Shown here: positions 8,030 to 15,869 of the stretch, one piece after another
Layout: each line of letters starts with the position of its first letter
How positions within the stretch are numbered: position 1 is the first letter of the stretch
Source of the DNA: CAIJXJ01 sp964445115
Lineage (GTDB): Bacteria > Pseudomonadota > Gammaproteobacteria > Burkholderiales > Methylophilaceae
Reading direction: 5' to 3'
Length of the DNA stretch: 64,000 bases
Assembly: GCA_964445115.1 (NCBI GenBank)
Contig: CAYUJU010000001.1
Coordinates: 248,001 to 312,000 of the forward strand
Program-made: the position numbers and the translations under genes
Notes under the pieces: generated by a model
The model's input: the letters and a program-made list of their open reading frames with translations, nothing else
The model's database searches: none
What the model was told of the DNA's origin: nothing

Positions 8030-8745
8030 TTGACGGCATTCACCAGATAGTTGACGGAAACGTCGTCTCCCAGCGTATAGCGCTGGCTGAAGGGGTTGTA
8101 ACTCATGCCTGCCATGCCGGACACCTCGATGCCGGCTTCCCGGCACCAGGACGCCAGTTCGGAAGGCTTGATAAACTTGGCGTAGTCATGCGTCCCCCTC
8201 GGCAACAGGTTGAGCACGTATTCTGCGCCCAGCACCGCAAACAGATAGGCCTTGGGGTTTCTGTTCAGCGTCGAGAAGAATGCCTTGCCGCCGGGTTTGA
8301 GCAGGCGGGCGCAAGCGCGCACCACAGCCGCCGGATCCGGCACATGCTCCAGCATTTCCATGCAGGTCACCACGTCAAAACTTTCCGGTTGTTCGTTCGC
8401 CAAGGTCTCCACGGCGACGAGACGATAATCGACCTTGGCACCGCTTTCCAGCTGGTGCAACTGCGCCACCTTGAGCGCCTTTTCCCCAAGGTCGATACCG
8501 GTCACCTCGGCACCACGCCCTGCCATGGATTCGGAAAGAATACCGCCACCGCAGCCCACGTCCAGCACGCACTTGCCCTTGAGCCCAGCCTCGCGCTCGA
8601 TGTAGTTCAGACGCAGCGGGTTGATCTCATGCAAAGGTTTGAATTCACTTTTGGGATCCCACCAGCGATGTGCCAGCGTGGCGAATTTTTGCAACTCTGT
8701 CGGATCCGCATTCAGGGATTGGGTCATTTCAACTTGCTCTGCCAT
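8026..8745 (-). CDS. ubiG: Bifunctional 3-demethylubiquinone 3-O-methyltransferase / 2-polyprenyl-6-hydroxyphenol methylase
   Basis: The 239-residue class I methyltransferase has the SAM-binding motif VLDVGCGGGILSESMA (about residues 61-76) and the acidic loop VTGIDLGEKAL. The motif VVTCMEMLEHVPDP and the SFFSTLNRNPKAYLF segment are typical of UbiG. It carries out both O-methylations of ubiquinone biosynthesis. Its start lies 22 bp inside the end of the upstream deaminase gene and its stop overlaps the gph start, so deaminase-ubiG-gph form one operon. Confidence 0.95.
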   Translation of the reverse strand: MAEQVEMTQSLNADPTELQKFATLAHRWWDPKSEFKPLHEINPLRLNYIEREAGLKGKCVLDVGCGGGILSESMAGRGAEVTGIDLGEKALKVAQLHQLESGAKVDYRLVAVETLANEQPESFDVVTCMEMLEHVPDPAAVVRACARLLKPGGKAFFSTLNRNPKAYLFAVLGAEYVLNLLPRGTHDYAKFIKPSELASWCREAGIEVSGMAGMSYNPFSQRYTLGDDVSVNYLVNAVK

Positions 8746-10043
8746 ACCGTCACAATTTCCTTCAACATCGTCTCATCAATGCATTCATAGGCACCCCGCT
8801 CGTAGCGAAGTTCCCCGCCCACCCAAGTATGGGTGACGTGTTCGCGGCCGGCGACATAGACCAGATGAGAGACGGGATCGTAGCACGGCGACATCTCTAT
8901 CGAACTAAAATCTATGGCCACCAGGTCAGCAAGCTTGCCACGCGTGATCGAGCCGATCTCCTGATCCAGACCCAACGCACGGGCACCGTTGATCGTCGCC
9001 ATTTCCAGGGCCTGTACTGCCGTCAGTGCCGAGGCATCACCGGATGATTTTGCCAACAACGCCGCCAGACGCATTTCGGAGAACATGTCCAACCGGTTGT
9101 TACTCGCAGCCCCATCCGTCCCCAGGCCAACGTTCACGCCCGCCTGCAACAGGGACGAAGTAGGCGCGATACCGCTGCCCAGCTTGAGATTGGAGGTCGG
9201 GCAATGCGCCACGTGGCAGCCCTGTGTTGCCAGCATCTCGATTTCCTGAGGAGTCAGGTGTACACAGTGTGCCGCCGTCACGTTCGGGCCGAGCAGCCCC
9301 AGCGCGAGCAATCGCTGAATCGGTCGCAGCCCGTATTGCGCCTCGCTGCCGGCAATTTCATCACGGGTTTCATGCAAATGCAGATGCAAACCGATCCCAA
9401 GCTGTTCCGCGTACACCAGCGCTTTCTGGAAACTCCGATCGCTGACCGTGTACGGCGCATGCGGGGCGAGGCTGAACGTGATGCGCGACTCCCCTCTGCA
9501 CACATCGCGCGCCTCCAGGCCGCGATGCAGATAATCGTCGGCATCACTGGCGTAGGCCGACGGAAACTCCAGCATGACGAGCCCGAGGTTGGCGCGAATC
9601 CCGGATTGCGCCACGGCCTCCGCCGCAGCGCCCGGGAAAAAGTACATATCGTTGAAGCAGGTAATGCCGCCGCGCAACATTTCAGCGCACCCCAGCAACG
9701 TGCCGTCGCGCACGAACTGCTCCGACACGACCTTCGCCTCGGCTGGCCAGATATGGTCGTTCAACCAGGTCATCAGCGGCAGATCGTCTGCCAAGCCACG
9801 CATCAGTGTCATCGCGGCATGCGCATGCAGATTGACCAGACCGGGCATCACGGCATGATGATGCAAGTGCATCGCCCTGACGTCGGGATAACGCTGCCGA
9901 GCCTCCATCACAGGCAGGATATCCACGATGCGGCCATCGGCGATCGCCAGCGCAGTATGCTCCAGCACCTGACCACGTGGCTGTACGGAGATGACCCAGC
10001 GGGCCTCAATGAGATATTCGATAGGTGGGTTGGATACGCTCAT
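8724..10043 (-). CDS. TRZ/ATZ-family amidohydrolase, probable 5-methylthioadenosine/S-adenosylhomocysteine deaminase
   Basis: The 439-residue amidohydrolase has the metal site VNLHAHAAMTLMRGLADDLPL, the HLHLHETRDEIAGS segment, AAHCVHLTPQEIEML, and GLGTDGAASNNRLDMFSEM with the metal aspartate. This pattern is that of MTA/SAH deaminases and related 8-oxoguanine or chlorohydrolase-like enzymes. In proteobacteria the copy next to ubiG is annotated as MTA/SAH deaminase; SAH is the by-product of UbiG, which makes this sensible but unproven. The ATG at 10043 was chosen because an upstream extension would cross the terminator at 10055-10082. Confidence 0.85.
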   Translation of the reverse strand: MSVSNPPIEYLIEARWVISVQPRGQVLEHTALAIADGRIVDILPVMEARQRYPDVRAMHLHHHAVMPGLVNLHAHAAMTLMRGLADDLPLMTWLNDHIWPAEAKVVSEQFVRDGTLLGCAEMLRGGITCFNDMYFFPGAAAEAVAQSGIRANLGLVMLEFPSAYASDADDYLHRGLEARDVCRGESRITFSLAPHAPYTVSDRSFQKALVYAEQLGIGLHLHLHETRDEIAGSEAQYGLRPIQRLLALGLLGPNVTAAHCVHLTPQEIEMLATQGCHVAHCPTSNLKLGSGIAPTSSLLQAGVNVGLGTDGAASNNRLDMFSEMRLAALLAKSSGDASALTAVQALEMATINGARALGLDQEIGSITRGKLADLVAIDFSSIEMSPCYDPVSHLVYVAGREHVTHTWVGGELRYERGAYECIDETMLKEIVTVWQSKLK

Positions 10044-10054
10044 GTTTCGCTCAC

Positions 10055-10082
10055 AAAAAAGCCCCGACATGCGGGGCTTTTT
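10055..10082 (-). terminator. Intrinsic terminator of the ompA-like gene
   Basis: GCCCCG (10061-10066) and CGGGGC (10072-10077) form a 6-bp GC stem with a 5-nt loop, flanked by A-run and T-run on both sides, so it can work in either direction. On the minus strand it lies 17 bp behind the ompA-like stop and ends in a U-run, just before the deaminase start. Confidence 0.85.
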
Positions 10083-10099
10083 CGATTCGTCCAATGGGA

Positions 10100-11230
10100 T
10101 TACTTGGTTTCAACCACGCGCTGAACTTCGATCTCGACCACAACACGACGGTTCGGTTGCAGGCACTCGATCAGTTTCTTGCCACGGATACCCTTGCAGT
10201 CGGCAACCGGCTCCTTCTCGCCCTTGCCGACTGCGTGCAGACGGTTCTCTGCAACACCCTGGCTGGCGATGTACTTCTTCACTTGCGCAGCGCGGCGCTC
10301 GGACAGACGCTGGTTGTACTTGTCATCACCGATACGATCAGTATGACCGGTGATCAGCACCAGTTCCACTTCCGGATGTGCCTTCATCTTCTCGACCACT
10401 TCCACGTCGAGAATCTTCTTGCCCTCATCCTTCAGGGTGTCCTTGTCGAAACCGAACAGCACTTCGGCTTGCAGGTTGATCTTGGCGAAAGCCGGCTTGT
10501 CCGGACCGTAGGCCGGTTCTTCCGGTGCTTGCATGGACGGATCCATCAGAGCGCCAACAGCTTCGTCATCGGTCGGGGCAACATCGGCCAGGCCGGATTG
10601 CATCGGCTCAGCAGCCGCCACCTTCTTCGGTGCGCCGAAGTTGAACAGCACGCCCAGATTCAGGTAGGTATTACCGATGGTTTCTTCATCCTTGGTGTTG
10701 GATGCACCGAATACGCCATTCGCTTCAGCCTTGCTCCACACGTGGCGCAGGTCTGCCTGCAGACCGATGGTCTCGTTGATCAGATACTGGAAACCGACAC
10801 CGACGTTCGCCATCCAGGAAGTGTTAGTTTCGCTCTGGCCTTGCAGGGCCTGGCTGTAACCAACCTTGTTACGTGCTGCGCCGAGGCCAGCCAGCAGGAA
10901 GGGGCGGAAATTGTCACGGCTGAACATGTACAGGGCGTCGACACCGAACAGGGTTTGCTTGAACTTGCCGCTGTTGTACAGATTGCTGTCTTCGTCTGCC
11001 TGTGCGTGGCTGGCACCGACCTGCACATCCCAGTGTTCGCTGAGTTGCTTACCCAGGCGCAGGGAGTATGCGACATCGTTATCGTCAGCATCCAGGTCAT
11101 TGTCGGCATGCATCACGCCGATCCCCGGCATGAGGTACCAGGAACCTTGGTAGGCATCTTCAGCGACTGCAGTCCCCGCGGCCATCATGAAGGCGCTTGC
11201 GACTGCCAGATTGATCAGTTTGGTTTTCAT
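10100..11230 (-). CDS. OmpA family outer membrane protein
   Basis: The 376-residue precursor has a signal peptide (MKTKLINLAVASAFMMA, cleaved after AVA), an N-terminal 8-strand beta-barrel domain starting EDAYQGSWYLMPGIGVMHAD, a short linker (about residues 175-240), and a C-terminal OmpA domain that binds peptidoglycan. The latter shows LITGHTDRIGDDKYNQRLSERRA and the two-cysteine loop DCKGIRGKKLIECLQPNRRV. It ties the outer membrane to the wall. The ATG at 11230 has AAAGGGG upstream. A TATGCT box at 11255-11250 could be its -10, with no strong -35. It is monocistronic with its own terminator. Confidence 0.95.
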   Translation of the reverse strand: MKTKLINLAVASAFMMAAGTAVAEDAYQGSWYLMPGIGVMHADNDLDADDNDVAYSLRLGKQLSEHWDVQVGASHAQADEDSNLYNSGKFKQTLFGVDALYMFSRDNFRPFLLAGLGAARNKVGYSQALQGQSETNTSWMANVGVGFQYLINETIGLQADLRHVWSKAEANGVFGASNTKDEETIGNTYLNLGVLFNFGAPKKVAAAEPMQSGLADVAPTDDEAVGALMDPSMQAPEEPAYGPDKPAFAKINLQAEVLFGFDKDTLKDEGKKILDVEVVEKMKAHPEVELVLITGHTDRIGDDKYNQRLSERRAAQVKKYIASQGVAENRLHAVGKGEKEPVADCKGIRGKKLIECLQPNRRVVVEIEVQRVVETK

Positions 11231-11318
11231 TGAGTTACACCCCTTTGTTAGCATACCTTGGTTGGAGTTTACTTGAGGCCTGCAGACCAGGCAATCCGCT
11301 CATTCAATTTGCTGAAAC

Positions 11319-12023
11319 TCAGGCCATTTCATGGGTTCGAGTGTTGTATTTATGCAACAACGATGCAATATCTCGCATGGAAGCTGCCTCCGCAGAGATC
11401 GTGCGATTGCGTCCCGCGCACAAGGCACTGCGAAAGCCAAGATAATCGGGGCACAGCGGCGCCAGCGTTTCGATATCGCTCATCGCCAACGCCCCTGCCA
11501 GGCCGGTCATCAATCGCCGTTCACGCGCGGCATCGACGAACCCCTCCAACCGCTCGGGAGGCTGCCAGTCAAGCAATCGCTTGCCATCCTTACGACAGGT
11601 GTCGAGCATGACCCCGCGCAACCCACAGTCAGCCATCATGGGAAGCAAGGAAAAATCCGGGGCATCATCTGCAAACATGACCGCCACCACCTGCACCCCC
11701 TGCGCAGTGAGCGGCTTCATCGCCTGCAGGCAAGCCGCATGCCCCGTTTGGCCGAACAGGCCGATCTTGACGAAATCGACCCCGGTTTCCGCCGTTTTCA
11801 TCACCCGCGCAGCCAGCAGATCGGGCTGCATCGGCAAGTCGCCGACAGTCGCGCTGACCGGCTTGCGCTCTGCCACGGCGGCGACGATTTGAGCAATCGC
11901 CTCAATAGGTAAGGCGCCTAGTGCGCCCTCGGCCGGGTTTTTGAGGTCGATGATGTCGACGGCCTCATTACAAGCGATCATGGCTTCTTCCAGATTGCGC
12001 ACACTGGCGAGGAAGCCGGTCAT
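11319..12023 (-). CDS. mfnB: (5-formylfuran-3-yl)methyl phosphate synthase (MfnB, DUF556)
   Basis: The 234-residue TIM-barrel protein carries the family signature VDIIDLKNPAEGALGAL near residue 25, with one catalytic lysine, and VDFVKIGLFG with the second. MfnB joins two glyceraldehyde-3-phosphate units to make the furan precursor of methanofuran. Bacterial homologues occur in methylotrophs that use a methanofuran-like cofactor with the Fhc formyltransferase/hydrolase. Its ATG overlaps the DUF447 stop as ATGA (12020-12023). It is the last gene of the operon, followed by about 90 bp of spacer before ompA. Confidence 0.9.
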   Translation of the reverse strand: MTGFLASVRNLEEAMIACNEAVDIIDLKNPAEGALGALPIEAIAQIVAAVAERKPVSATVGDLPMQPDLLAARVMKTAETGVDFVKIGLFGQTGHAACLQAMKPLTAQGVQVVAVMFADDAPDFSLLPMMADCGLRGVMLDTCRKDGKRLLDWQPPERLEGFVDAARERRLMTGLAGALAMSDIETLAPLCPDYLGFRSALCAGRNRTISAEAASMRDIASLLHKYNTRTHEMA

Positions 12024-12595
12024 GCGAGGTTTCCTCCTTGTACGCTGGCGCGATGATTTTCGATGGTCTCGGTCAGCCAGTGCCAGGCCTGCCATTCGGC
12101 CTCGCCAGCCGTTTTCTCGATCGCGATGGTGAGATAACGAAGCTCGGCATCGATCTTTTCCAGCGGCAGCATATGCAGTCGGCTTACCAGCACCGCCGCC
12201 TCCAGCACGGCGGCTTGCGCGCGGTTATAGCCTTTGAACGGCGCGTGTTGCGCGGCAAATTCGACACGGAAAGTCAGTTCCGGACGGACATCATCCTCAC
12301 GCACATCGACCAACACCAGTTCACGGTGCGCCAATGCCGACTCCAGCACCCACCCTTCAATCGCCTGCGCCTTGCGCACGGGCCAGTCACGCCGCCCCGT
12401 CAGACACCCTGCAAACACCCGCACGTCGTCGGTGGCATTGACCACAGCCCGACCACTGCGCAGCATATTGTCCAGACTGGCGGAAGGGCGAAACGGTGCA
12501 ATCACAACCTGCCCGTCACGTTCGCGAATGCCGAACGGTGCGATGTGCGGGCTGCCATCTGGCTGGGTCGTCGTGATGATGGTCTCGTAGATCAT
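12020..12595 (-). CDS. DUF447 family protein (C1-cofactor gene cluster)
   Basis: The 191-residue protein starts MIYETIITTTQPDGSPHIAP and continues FGIRERDGQVVIAPF, the N-terminal pattern of DUF447 proteins shared by methanogens and H4MPT-using methylotrophs. The family has a flavin-reductase-like split barrel and no assigned reaction. The ATG at 12595 overlaps the stop of the upstream DUF6513 gene (ATGA 12592-12595), and its own stop overlaps the mfnB start. The longer in-frame extension upstream lies in DUF6513 and looks non-native. A role in methanopterin or methanofuran synthesis is inferred from context. Confidence 0.85.
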   Translation of the reverse strand: MIYETIITTTQPDGSPHIAPFGIRERDGQVVIAPFRPSASLDNMLRSGRAVVNATDDVRVFAGCLTGRRDWPVRKAQAIEGWVLESALAHRELVLVDVREDDVRPELTFRVEFAAQHAPFKGYNRAQAAVLEAAVLVSRLHMLPLEKIDAELRYLTIAIEKTAGEAEWQAWHWLTETIENHRASVQGGNLA

Positions 12596-13992
12596 GTTGA
12601 TCCCTTGTCGCGTTTTTTCATGATCGCCGACTCGCGATGGGCCACCCGGCCTCGCACGTCCGGCTTGACCGTATTGCAGCCCCACTGCAGTTCCTCGTCC
12701 TGTACGTAACGTTTCTTCAATTGCCACGCAATCTGCGCTCGCGCCAGTTCGACGCCGAGATAGAAGGCGTGCGAGGCATCGTCATCCACCCCCAGTTGGG
12801 GATACAGACGGAAAGGGTCGGTGTCGACCTGCAGTCCGTCCCGATTGTAGATATGCACCCCCCGCTCGCTCACCATGATGCGGAAATTCGGATCCTTGAC
12901 CTGACTTGCAAATTCGGCGATTTCGTCGGCACCGTAAGGGAATGGGCGCCGGTCGTGCAAGCCGAGCAGCCCGTTGGCATAATCCCGAGGCAGACGCTTA
13001 TCCTCATGGGCCGCATGCATGATGCGACGCGCGATATCAGCCTCGGCCACGGCATGACATGCATGCGGACTGACCGAGGTCGTCAACACAGCACTGACAC
13101 CAAGCTCGGCAATCATGCCGAACAGGATCGCGTTGATGCCGGTCGTATCGGCATCCGTCAATTCGGTGAGATTCCCGACCCCCATCATGATGGGGACATC
13201 AGGAAACTGCTTCCGCAGTTTGTGGTACCGCACGACGGATTCGGTAAAACCGAACGGGATCGGGTCCAGAATAGGATCAGCGATAAACGCCCTGCCCTTG
13301 GCTTGCATGGTCCGGATGGCGCGCGCTAGGGACGGCAGGCTACCGGCCTTCGCAGGAATCAGCACCGGGGTGGAGGCAACCTCTTCGGCAACCCAGAGGG
13401 TTTTCTCGGTCAGGCTCAGCAGGAAATCCGCACCTGCCCTACCGGAACGCAGCAGGTCGTCGGTGGAGAGCGAATCGACGCTGACCGCGTAACCTTCACT
13501 CTTGAGTGTCCGAACAGCCTCTTCTAGATGGGGAAAGGGGGTGTTGGGCAAACAGCCAAGGTCAATAACGTTGGCCCCCTGCTCAGCAAAAAAACCGGCC
13601 CGGGCAACGATCTGCTCGACGGTCAGTTGGGGGGCTTCGACAATTTCCGCGAAAATCTGCACAGCGTATCGACTCAGGTCCGGCGATTTACGTCCGTGAC
13701 CGAAATGCTGCGGCAAGTCCTTGAGGTCTTCAGGCCCCCGTTCGACGGGCACTCCATACTTTTCCTGCAGTGGCGCCAGTTCCCCGCGGCACATGCCGGG
13801 CACCAGCACGCGATCCGCGCCACGCGCATCGGGCAACCGCCTTGCGATGAATTCCGGCGTCATGAGCGCCGCCACGGAAATACCGAGCTGGGCCACTTCG
13901 TAACTGAACCCTTCAGCAGGCAGTTCAGCCAGCACTTTGTGCAGGCTTTTCTCGGCCAGCTTGCCCGTCAGGAAGAGGATATGTTCAGACAC
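12592..13992 (-). CDS. DUF6513 / dihydropteroate-synthase-like protein (C1-cofactor gene cluster)
   Basis: The 466-residue product begins MSEHILFLTGKLAEKSLHKV from a GTG at 13992. A small N-terminal domain (about residues 1-130) precedes a TIM-barrel region resembling dihydropteroate synthase (GANVIDLGCLPNTPFPHLEE, SVDSLSTDDLLRSGRAGADF, PIMMGVGNLTELTDADTTG). The C-terminal segment has SPHACHAVAEADIARRIMHA. Such proteins occur in methanogens and in methylotroph H4MPT gene islands, where they are needed for or linked to cofactor synthesis; the exact step is not settled. The start overlaps the flavoprotein gene by 25 bp. A further upstream frame extension lies wholly in that gene and was rejected. 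Confidence 0.85.
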   Translation of the reverse strand: MSEHILFLTGKLAEKSLHKVLAELPAEGFSYEVAQLGISVAALMTPEFIARRLPDARGADRVLVPGMCRGELAPLQEKYGVPVERGPEDLKDLPQHFGHGRKSPDLSRYAVQIFAEIVEAPQLTVEQIVARAGFFAEQGANVIDLGCLPNTPFPHLEEAVRTLKSEGYAVSVDSLSTDDLLRSGRAGADFLLSLTEKTLWVAEEVASTPVLIPAKAGSLPSLARAIRTMQAKGRAFIADPILDPIPFGFTESVVRYHKLRKQFPDVPIMMGVGNLTELTDADTTGINAILFGMIAELGVSAVLTTSVSPHACHAVAEADIARRIMHAAHEDKRLPRDYANGLLGLHDRRPFPYGADEIAEFASQVKDPNFRIMVSERGVHIYNRDGLQVDTDPFRLYPQLGVDDDASHAFYLGVELARAQIAWQLKKRYVQDEELQWGCNTVKPDVRGRVAHRESAIMKKRDKGST

Positions 13993-14519
13993 GCCAGACG
14001 GGCCTGAATAGAGGCTTCGAGTGCCGCCATATCGGCCGCCACCGTGGTTTCCTCGAAGGTTTTGAGTGTTTCCATGTTCTGCAGATCGATACGGCGCGGG
14101 TAGACCTTTACGACATTGTCGCGCGGCGCATCCGATTCCAACTCTGGCTCGGTATCGCAGGCAAACACGATGGTCGGGACACGGCATTTGCCAGCTTGGG
14201 CAAAAATGTTGGTGACCAGATTATCCGAAATGCCGCACACCATCTTGGCCACGGTATTGGAACTGGTCGGCGCGATCACCACGGTATGGTAGACGCCGTG
14301 ATAGAACAGTTCAACAGGCACCGCGCTGGCGGTCTTATCCTGGAACACCCGGCCCGCGTTGTGCTGGTACCCGTACTGTTGCAGGATTTCCGCCGCTGCC
14401 TTGGACAGGAACAGGTCTACGTCTGGAAGGCGATTGATGATATCCAGACACTCCTTCAGGTAATGTCCGGACCCCGTCAGCGCCCATGCCAGACGTTGCT
14501 TTTCATCCTTCAGCGCCAA
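13968..14519 (-). CDS. Archaeal-type flavoprotein, AfpA/dihydromethanopterin-reductase-like
   Basis: The 183-residue Flavoprotein-family protein has RLAWALTGSGHYLKECLDI at the N-terminus, LFLSKAAAEILQQYG, the FMN-site phrase VIAPTSSNTVAKMVCGISDN, and a C-terminal CRVPTIVFACDTEPE...YPRRIDLQNMETLKTF. Homologues are archaeoflavoproteins and the DmrB-type dihydromethanopterin reductases; in H4MPT-using betaproteobacteria one sits in the methanopterin islands. A reductase role on dihydromethanopterin is plausible but not shown. The start is TTG (14519), only 2 bp after the purA stop, with GGGG just upstream; the first conserved residues follow directly, and no ATG fits. Confidence 0.85.
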   Translation of the reverse strand: MALKDEKQRLAWALTGSGHYLKECLDIINRLPDVDLFLSKAAAEILQQYGYQHNAGRVFQDKTASAVPVELFYHGVYHTVVIAPTSSNTVAKMVCGISDNLVTNIFAQAGKCRVPTIVFACDTEPELESDAPRDNVVKVYPRRIDLQNMETLKTFEETTVAADMAALEASIQARLACLNISSS

Positions 14520-14521
14520 GA

Positions 14522-15844
14522 TCAGACCCCGAACGGATGGCGCAGCACGATGGTTTCATCACGCTCGGGACCGGTCGAGACAATATCAACCGGCACTTCG
14601 CACAAGGCTTCCAGACGCTGGAGATAGTTGCGGGCGTTCAGCGGCAGGTCTTCCCATCGCTTCACGCCGAAGGTGTTTTCCTGCCAGCCCGGCATGAATT
14701 CGTAAATCGGCTCGCAACGGGCCACGTCCTCGGCACCCACCGGCAGCATGTCGATGGTCTTGCCATCCAGCTTATAGCCGACACAAATACCCAGTTCGGC
14801 GATGCCGTCCAGCACGTCGAGCTTGGTGATGCATAGCCCGGTCACCCCGTTGATACGGGCAGAACGACGCAGTGCCGCCGCATCGAACCAGCCGCAGCGA
14901 CGCTTGCGCTTGGTCACGGTGCCGATCTCGCGGCCCTTGGTCGACATCTGATGGCCTGGGGTACGCTCGGTCTCGATATCCAGCTCGCTCGGGAACGGAC
15001 CGCCACCGACACGCGTGCAATAAGCCTTGGTGATACCAAGCACGTAATGCAGCATGCTGGGGCCGACACCAGTCCCGGCGGAAGCCTGGCCTGCCACACA
15101 GTTCGAGGACGTAACGAACGGATAGGTCCCGTGATCGATATCAAGCAGCGTGCCTTGCGCACCTTCGAACAGCAGGTTGTCGCCGTTCTTGTTGGCCTGG
15201 TACAACGCAGCCGACACATCGGTCACCAGTGGACGCACGTGCTCGGCGTTGGCCATGGCCTGATCAAACTCGGCCTGGAAATCGACCGGCGTGGAATTCA
15301 GGTGCTTGGTCAGGACGAAGTTGTGATAGTCCAGCACTTCGCGCAGCTTTTCGCCGAAACGTTCCGGATAGAACAGGTCGTAAACGCGCAGGCCGCGACG
15401 GGCGACCTTGTCCTCATACGTCGGGCCGATGCCCTTGCCGGTCGTGCCGATCTTGCTGTCCGGGTTGCGTGCCGCTTCACGCGCCTTGTCCAGTTTGACG
15501 TGGTAACTCATGATCAACGGACAGCCCGGGCTCACCATCAGGCGATTGCGCACTTGCAGCCCGACTTCTTCCAGACCCGAAATCTCTTCCAGCAGGTGCG
15601 AGGTGTCCAGCACCACGCCGTTGCCGATGTAGCAACGCACGCCCTCGCGCACGATGCCGGACGGCACCAGATTGAGTTTGTATTCCCTCTGTGCGGCACC
15701 TTGCCCGATGACGAGCGTGTGGCCGGCATTGTGGCCGCCCTGGAAGCGCACCACACCTTGGGCGTGGTCCGTCAGCCAGTCTACGATCTTGCCCTTGCCT
15801 TCATCCCCCCATTGGGTGCCGATTACGACGACGTTCTTATTCAT
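14522..15844 (-). CDS. purA: Adenylosuccinate synthetase
   Basis: The 440-residue enzyme starts MNKNVVVIGTQWGDEGKGKI, with the GDEGKGK nucleotide loop. It has GGHNAGHT, the catalytic region GTTGKGIGPTYEDKVARRGLRV and the QGTLLDIDHGTYPFVTSS signature. It makes adenylosuccinate from IMP and aspartate with GTP, the committed step to AMP. The ATG at 15844 was chosen over a longer frame because known PurA proteins begin here. It lies 25 bp after hisZ, as in other betaproteobacteria, and 2 bp before the flavoprotein gene. Confidence 0.97.
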   Translation of the reverse strand: MNKNVVVIGTQWGDEGKGKIVDWLTDHAQGVVRFQGGHNAGHTLVIGQGAAQREYKLNLVPSGIVREGVRCYIGNGVVLDTSHLLEEISGLEEVGLQVRNRLMVSPGCPLIMSYHVKLDKAREAARNPDSKIGTTGKGIGPTYEDKVARRGLRVYDLFYPERFGEKLREVLDYHNFVLTKHLNSTPVDFQAEFDQAMANAEHVRPLVTDVSAALYQANKNGDNLLFEGAQGTLLDIDHGTYPFVTSSNCVAGQASAGTGVGPSMLHYVLGITKAYCTRVGGGPFPSELDIETERTPGHQMSTKGREIGTVTKRKRRCGWFDAAALRRSARINGVTGLCITKLDVLDGIAELGICVGYKLDGKTIDMLPVGAEDVARCEPIYEFMPGWQENTFGVKRWEDLPLNARNYLQRLEALCEVPVDIVSTGPERDETIVLRHPFGV

Positions 15845-15869
15845 GATTACCCTGTCATTTTCCAATTCT

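Noticed and set aside
6725..8050. 441-codon open frame on the plus strand
   Set aside because: It runs out of phase through recR and antisense to gph, both of which have full family motifs; long mirror frames are expected in GC-rich coding DNA.
11245..11253. TTGTTAGCA near the ompA -10, resembling the receptor operator core
   Set aside because: Only nine bases match and the GGTTG/CAACC arms are absent; a match of this size is expected by chance in 64 kb.
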